The translations under genes were made by a program, and so were the position numbers. The notes beneath the pieces were generated by a model. It searched no databases, was not told the DNA's origin, and saw only the letters and a list, made by a program, of their open reading frames with translations. From assembly GCA_938028645.1 (NCBI GenBank), contig CALIMD010000323.1, forward strand, positions 1-9,361: a DNA stretch of 9,361 nucleotides, given 5' to 3'. Of this stretch, positions 7,368-9,361 are shown piece by piece (the stretch's first letter is position 1; each line of letters opens with the position of its first letter). This DNA is from an uncultured Alphaproteobacteria bacterium. Its GTDB lineage: Bacteria; Pseudomonadota; Alphaproteobacteria; Thalassobaculales; Thalassobaculaceae.

Positions 7368-8309
7368 ATGTCACTTTATCCGCCACCAAAAGATATCTCT
7401 ACCGAAGTATTCGCCCGAGTGCCAGAAAAACTGAGGCGTGTTGGAGGGAGGCCTGCCTGGGGCGGTGCCAATCGACCTGGACACGATATAGATTGTTTTC
7501 TTGAAGGGCCTACGTTTGACAAAAGTGGAAATCTATATCTGGTTAATATTCCTTATGGTGAAATTTTCAAAATCTCTCCTTCAGGGAACTTTAGTATTAT
7601 AGCTGAATATGATGGTTGGCCAAACGGAATGAAAGTGGACGATAAGGGTTATCTAATAATAGCCGACTATAAAAAAGGTATAATAAAAATTAATCCAGAT
7701 AATGGAAACCTAGAGACAATTATCGATCATCGGTGGTCTGAAAGCTTCAGAGGATGTAACGATCTGCACCTAGCTTCAAATGGAGATATCTATTTTACTG
7801 ATCAAGGGCAAACGGGTATGCATGATCCCACAGGACGTGTTTATCGATATACAGTAGATGGCAAACTACAACTTTTGGTGGGAAACGGTCCTAGTCCTAA
7901 TGGGCTAGTTCTTAGTCCTGATGAAAGTGTATTATATGTTGGGATGACGCGTGGCAATGCCGCATGGCGTGTACCACTGCTTCCCGATGGATCCACTAGC
8001 AAAGTGAGCATTTATATTCAATTATCTGGCGGGCATGGAGGACCAGATGGTCTGGCAATGGATTCAGAAGGTGGCCTGCTAATATCCCATGCAGGATTAG
8101 GAGCCGTCTGGCATTTTGATAACTTAGGCCAACCTCAGCATCGTATTCGCTCTTGCGAAGGATTGATGACTACAAACATTGTATTTGGAGGAGAAAACAA
8201 TTCGTCACTATTTATAACTGAGTCGCAATCCGGGACAATTCTTAGAGCAGAGCTTCCTGTACAGGGTCAGATTATGCAGTCACACAAGACGATGAAAAAT
8301 AATAAGTGA
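7368..8309 (+). CDS. SMP-30/gluconolactonase/LRE-family protein
   Basis: A 313-residue six-bladed beta-propeller of the SMP-30/gluconolactonase family, metal-dependent lactonases and related hydrolases. The blades show as repeated 'G-x-hydrophobic-(Y/I)-x-(V/A/T)-(N/D)' units: SGNLYLVN (53-60), KGYLIIAD (93-100), NGDIYFTD (138-145), ESVLYVG (186-192), EGGLLISHAG (234-243). Metal ligands of the family can be assigned by motif: E46 in FLEGPTFD, N178 in GPSPNGLVLSPD and D227 in GGPDGLAMD; N131-D132 in RGCNDLHL lines the same site. No signal peptide is evident, so the protein is probably cytoplasmic. GGAG (7358-7361) lies 6 nt before the ATG. It probably hydrolyses a lactone or ester produced by the preceding GMC enzyme, which is an inference from adjacency. 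The gene ends only 18 nt from the convergent thioesterase gene, with no strong terminator between. Confidence 0.93.
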   Translation: MSLYPPPKDISTEVFARVPEKLRRVGGRPAWGGANRPGHDIDCFLEGPTFDKSGNLYLVNIPYGEIFKISPSGNFSIIAEYDGWPNGMKVDDKGYLIIADYKKGIIKINPDNGNLETIIDHRWSESFRGCNDLHLASNGDIYFTDQGQTGMHDPTGRVYRYTVDGKLQLLVGNGPSPNGLVLSPDESVLYVGMTRGNAAWRVPLLPDGSTSKVSIYIQLSGGHGGPDGLAMDSEGGLLISHAGLGAVWHFDNLGQPQHRIRSCEGLMTTNIVFGGENNSSLFITESQSGTILRAELPVQGQIMQSHKTMKNNK

Positions 8310-8327
8310 GTAAAATATTTTAGAGTA

Positions 8328-8801
8328 TCAATTCTGAAGTTTTATCTTTAGGCATGTGCAACTAGAGTGAGCGAAAAGATTACCTGCTGCATCAACTATG
8401 GTGGCTTCGGACGTCGCTGTTGTTTTGCCTGCATGCAATACCGTGCCCTTAATTGTTAATTCACCTGCCTTGTCTGTGATAGCTTTCACCAAGTTGACTT
8501 TCAATTCTAAAGTTGTAGAGCCATAACCTATGGGGCAAATTGTTTGAACGGCACAGCCCATCGCAGTGTCCAATAAGGAGGATGCATATCCTCCATGGGC
8601 AACTCCATATGGATTATAGAAACGACTAGTTGGACGACTCTTCAATGTTAATTCGCCCCTTTCCACTTTTTCGATCTGTATATCCAACAATTCCTGAAAT
8701 GGTCCTTGTGGCAGCTCTCCTTGGGCTATTTTGACTAAGTGTTCATAACCATCAAGTTCAAGGATTTTTGTTCTCGTAATTTTGTCATCAGCAAAAGACA
8801 T
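8328..8801 (-). CDS. PaaI-family hotdog-fold thioesterase
   Basis: A 157-residue single-hotdog acyl-CoA thioesterase of the PaaI/4HBT type. The diagnostic segment is 'NPYGVAHGGYASSLLDTAMG' (63-82 from the chosen ATG): H69-G-G is the conserved HGG and D78 is the likely catalytic acid. It is followed by 'STTLELKVNLVKAI' and 'GKTTATSEATIVDAAGNLFAHSSCTCL', the typical strands of the fold. Members hydrolyse aryl- or short acyl-CoA esters in the cytoplasm, often as housekeeping for catabolic pathways. The ATG at 8799-8801 is preferred, but an in-frame GTG at 8808-8810 adds three residues and cannot be excluded, as neither has a Shine-Dalgarno. A good promoter lies just upstream (8835-8864), giving a 5' leader of only about 25-30 nt. 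It converges with the lactonase gene. No aromatic-CoA pathway genes are visible nearby. Confidence 0.92.
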   Translation of the reverse strand: MSFADDKITRTKILELDGYEHLVKIAQGELPQGPFQELLDIQIEKVERGELTLKSRPTSRFYNPYGVAHGGYASSLLDTAMGCAVQTICPIGYGSTTLELKVNLVKAITDKAGELTIKGTVLHAGKTTATSEATIVDAAGNLFAHSSCTCLKIKLQN

Positions 8802-8834
8802 AATAATCACATTCTATTTTATTTATTGTCGACT

Positions 8835-8864
8835 ATTGTAATTAAGAAAAAAATTATTTGTTAA
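8835..8864 (-). promoter_or_regulatory. Sigma70-like promoter of the thioesterase gene
   Basis: Read on the minus strand: TTAACA (8859-8864, 5 of 6 to TTGACA), an 18-nt spacer, then TACAAT (8835-8840, 5 of 6 to TATAAT). The predicted transcription start near 8828 gives a short leader to the thioesterase start codon. Seen by consensus match only. Confidence 0.5.
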
Positions 8865-8951
8865 ATATCAAAATCCTTGTCATGTCCCCGCCTAATTAGA
8901 GATGCTTTTTTTGTATTGGGGAGTGTTATGTGCGGTTATCCTCGGCTAATA

Positions 8952-8979
8952 TTGTATTTTTATTGAAATGTGGTACAAT
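8952..8979 (+). promoter_or_regulatory. Candidate promoter of the small RNA / leader
   Basis: TTGTAT (8952-8957), a 16-nt spacer and TACAAT (8974-8979, 5 of 6 to TATAAT). The -35 is weak (3 of 6), but the predicted start near 8986 falls exactly at the base of the first hairpin of the structured region, which supports the pairing of this promoter with that RNA. Confidence 0.4.
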
Positions 8980-8985
8980 ATATAG

Positions 8986-9169
8986 CATCCCAACGCAAGA
9001 TGTTGGGATTAGGCTGCAGCGTTTATTTATATGTGCTATTTGCCTGGCTGTAACCTATGGGGTCGGTATCCTCCCATATCCGCCCCCAAACCCTGTGAAG
9101 TGTGTAGAGACAATATCGGATATTGTTTTGAGCTTAGGGATGTATCATCTAAGATACATCCCTTTTTTT
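8986..9169 (+). ncRNA. Putative structured small RNA or terminating leader of the second RidA gene
   Basis: A structured segment of about 184 nt in the gene-free stretch 8802-9245. From the predicted transcription start it holds: a perfect 8-bp stem, ATCCCAAC (8987-8994) with GTTGGGAT (9002-9009), loop GCAAGAT; an open region containing the palindrome GCTGCAGC (9013-9020); a long hairpin 9058-9088 in which TGGGG pairs CCCCA, CGG pairs CCG and TAT pairs ATA, exposing the loop CCTCCC (9070-9075); a stem CAATAT/ATATTG (9111-9125) with a CGG loop; and the intrinsic terminator at 9137-9169. No plus-strand gene feeds this terminator directly: the nearest, the lactonase, ends 830 nt upstream beyond an opposing gene. 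Size and shape are compatible with an independent sRNA (6S-like in length, or an anti-Shine-Dalgarno sRNA) or with an attenuator for the RidA gene that starts 77 nt later. I do not recognise 4.5S, tmRNA, RNase P or a known riboswitch core in it. Weak overlapping reading frames here have no family resemblance. Confidence 0.5.
9137..9169 (+). terminator. Strong rho-independent terminator
   Basis: GGGATGTATC (9137-9146) and GATACATCCC (9153-9162) form a perfect 10-bp stem with a 6-nt loop ATCTAA, directly followed by TTTTTTT (9163-9169). The T-run is on the plus strand only, so it ends plus-strand transcription. It lies 77 nt before the second RidA start codon. Confidence 0.88.
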
Positions 9170-9245
9170 GCAACATAAGAACTAGTATTACAAAGTTTAA
9201 ATCGATAAACTTTCCAACAGAATATTAAGTTTTTGGAGATGAAAC

Positions 9246-9361
9246 ATGACTGGAAATATCGAGAAAATTCTCGCGAGCCAAGGTATAGTTTTACCCCAGG
9301 CGGCATCCCCAGCTGCTAATTATGTTCCTTATGTGATTTCGGGAAAACAAATATCAGTAGC
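9246..9361 (+). CDS. RidA-family protein, second paralogue, N-terminal fragment
   Basis: Only the first 38 codons are in the window. The protein begins MTGNIEKILASQGIVLPQAA and continues SPAANYVPYVISGKQISV. The pattern 'xxLxxxGIxLPxxxxPxANYVPxxxxGxxxxVS' is the N-terminus of a RidA/YjgF subgroup of about 150 residues, which differs from the short RidA encoded at 4883-5242. The key arginine is beyond the edge, so activity cannot be judged. The ATG at 9246-9248 is chosen because GGAG (9235-9238) lies 7 nt upstream; the ATG at 9239-9241 opens a frame that stops after 26 codons. The 76-nt segment from the terminator to the start holds no clear promoter, so the gene may depend on read-through of the upstream structured region. 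Confidence 0.82.
   Translation, partial: MTGNIEKILASQGIVLPQAASPAANYVPYVISGKQISV

Noticed and set aside
8310..8327. AAAATATTTT palindrome between the convergent lactonase and thioesterase genes as a bidirectional terminator
   Set aside because: The stem has no G-C pairs and could not form a stable hairpin.
8885..8922. TCCCC/GGGGA inverted repeat with an internal T-run upstream of the small RNA
   Set aside because: Only 5 bp with a 28-nt loop; too weak to call a structure.
8930..9178. An 82-codon plus-strand reading frame starting at GTG after GGGGAG, and another of 65 codons at 9031-9228
   Set aside because: Both run through the structured RNA and its terminator, have no family resemblance, and their odd composition follows from the stem and C-rich loop sequence.

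Overview
The window looks like a chromosomal segment of a free-living bacterium, most likely an AT-leaning alphaproteobacterium, possibly marine. This is inferred from the mix of gene families (LLM flavin oxidoreductase, EamA transporter, GMC oxidoreductase, SMP-30 lactonase, PaaI thioesterase, two RidA paralogues), the AT-rich intergenic DNA and the tight gene packing. No rRNA, tRNA, phage, transposon or CRISPR signal is visible, so the taxonomic call is soft.

Left half (1-5242), all on the minus strand and read right to left: a RidA/YjgF-family protein, a ten-helix DMT/EamA exporter starting 10 nt after it, a YgiQ-type radical SAM protein, a divergent ketopantoate-reductase-like dehydrogenase, and the N-terminal 169 residues of a luciferase-like flavin-dependent oxidoreductase that runs off the left edge. 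RidA and the transporter look like one operon. The other three may be separate units: the dehydrogenase has its own 217-nt upstream gap, and a weak terminator-like stem lies after the transporter.

Middle (5243-8309): a 402-nt AT-rich divergent control region carries an imperfect direct repeat, followed on the plus strand by a GMC (FAD) alcohol oxidoreductase and an SMP-30/gluconolactonase-family protein. The pair suggests oxidation of an alcohol or cyclic hemiacetal to a lactone and then hydrolysis. The substrate cannot be told from sequence.

Right end (8310-9361): a PaaI-type hotdog thioesterase on the minus strand converges on the lactonase gene. After it lies a gene-free stretch of about 440 nt, the most unusual part of the window. 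On the plus strand it holds a sigma70-like promoter, a perfect 8-bp stem at the predicted RNA 5' end, a long hairpin exposing CCUCCC, a further stem, and a strong intrinsic terminator (10-bp perfect stem plus seven T). No convincing protein gene lies between promoter and terminator. This is either an independent small RNA of about 184 nt (6S-like in size) or a terminating leader for the next gene, a second RidA-family protein cut by the right edge.
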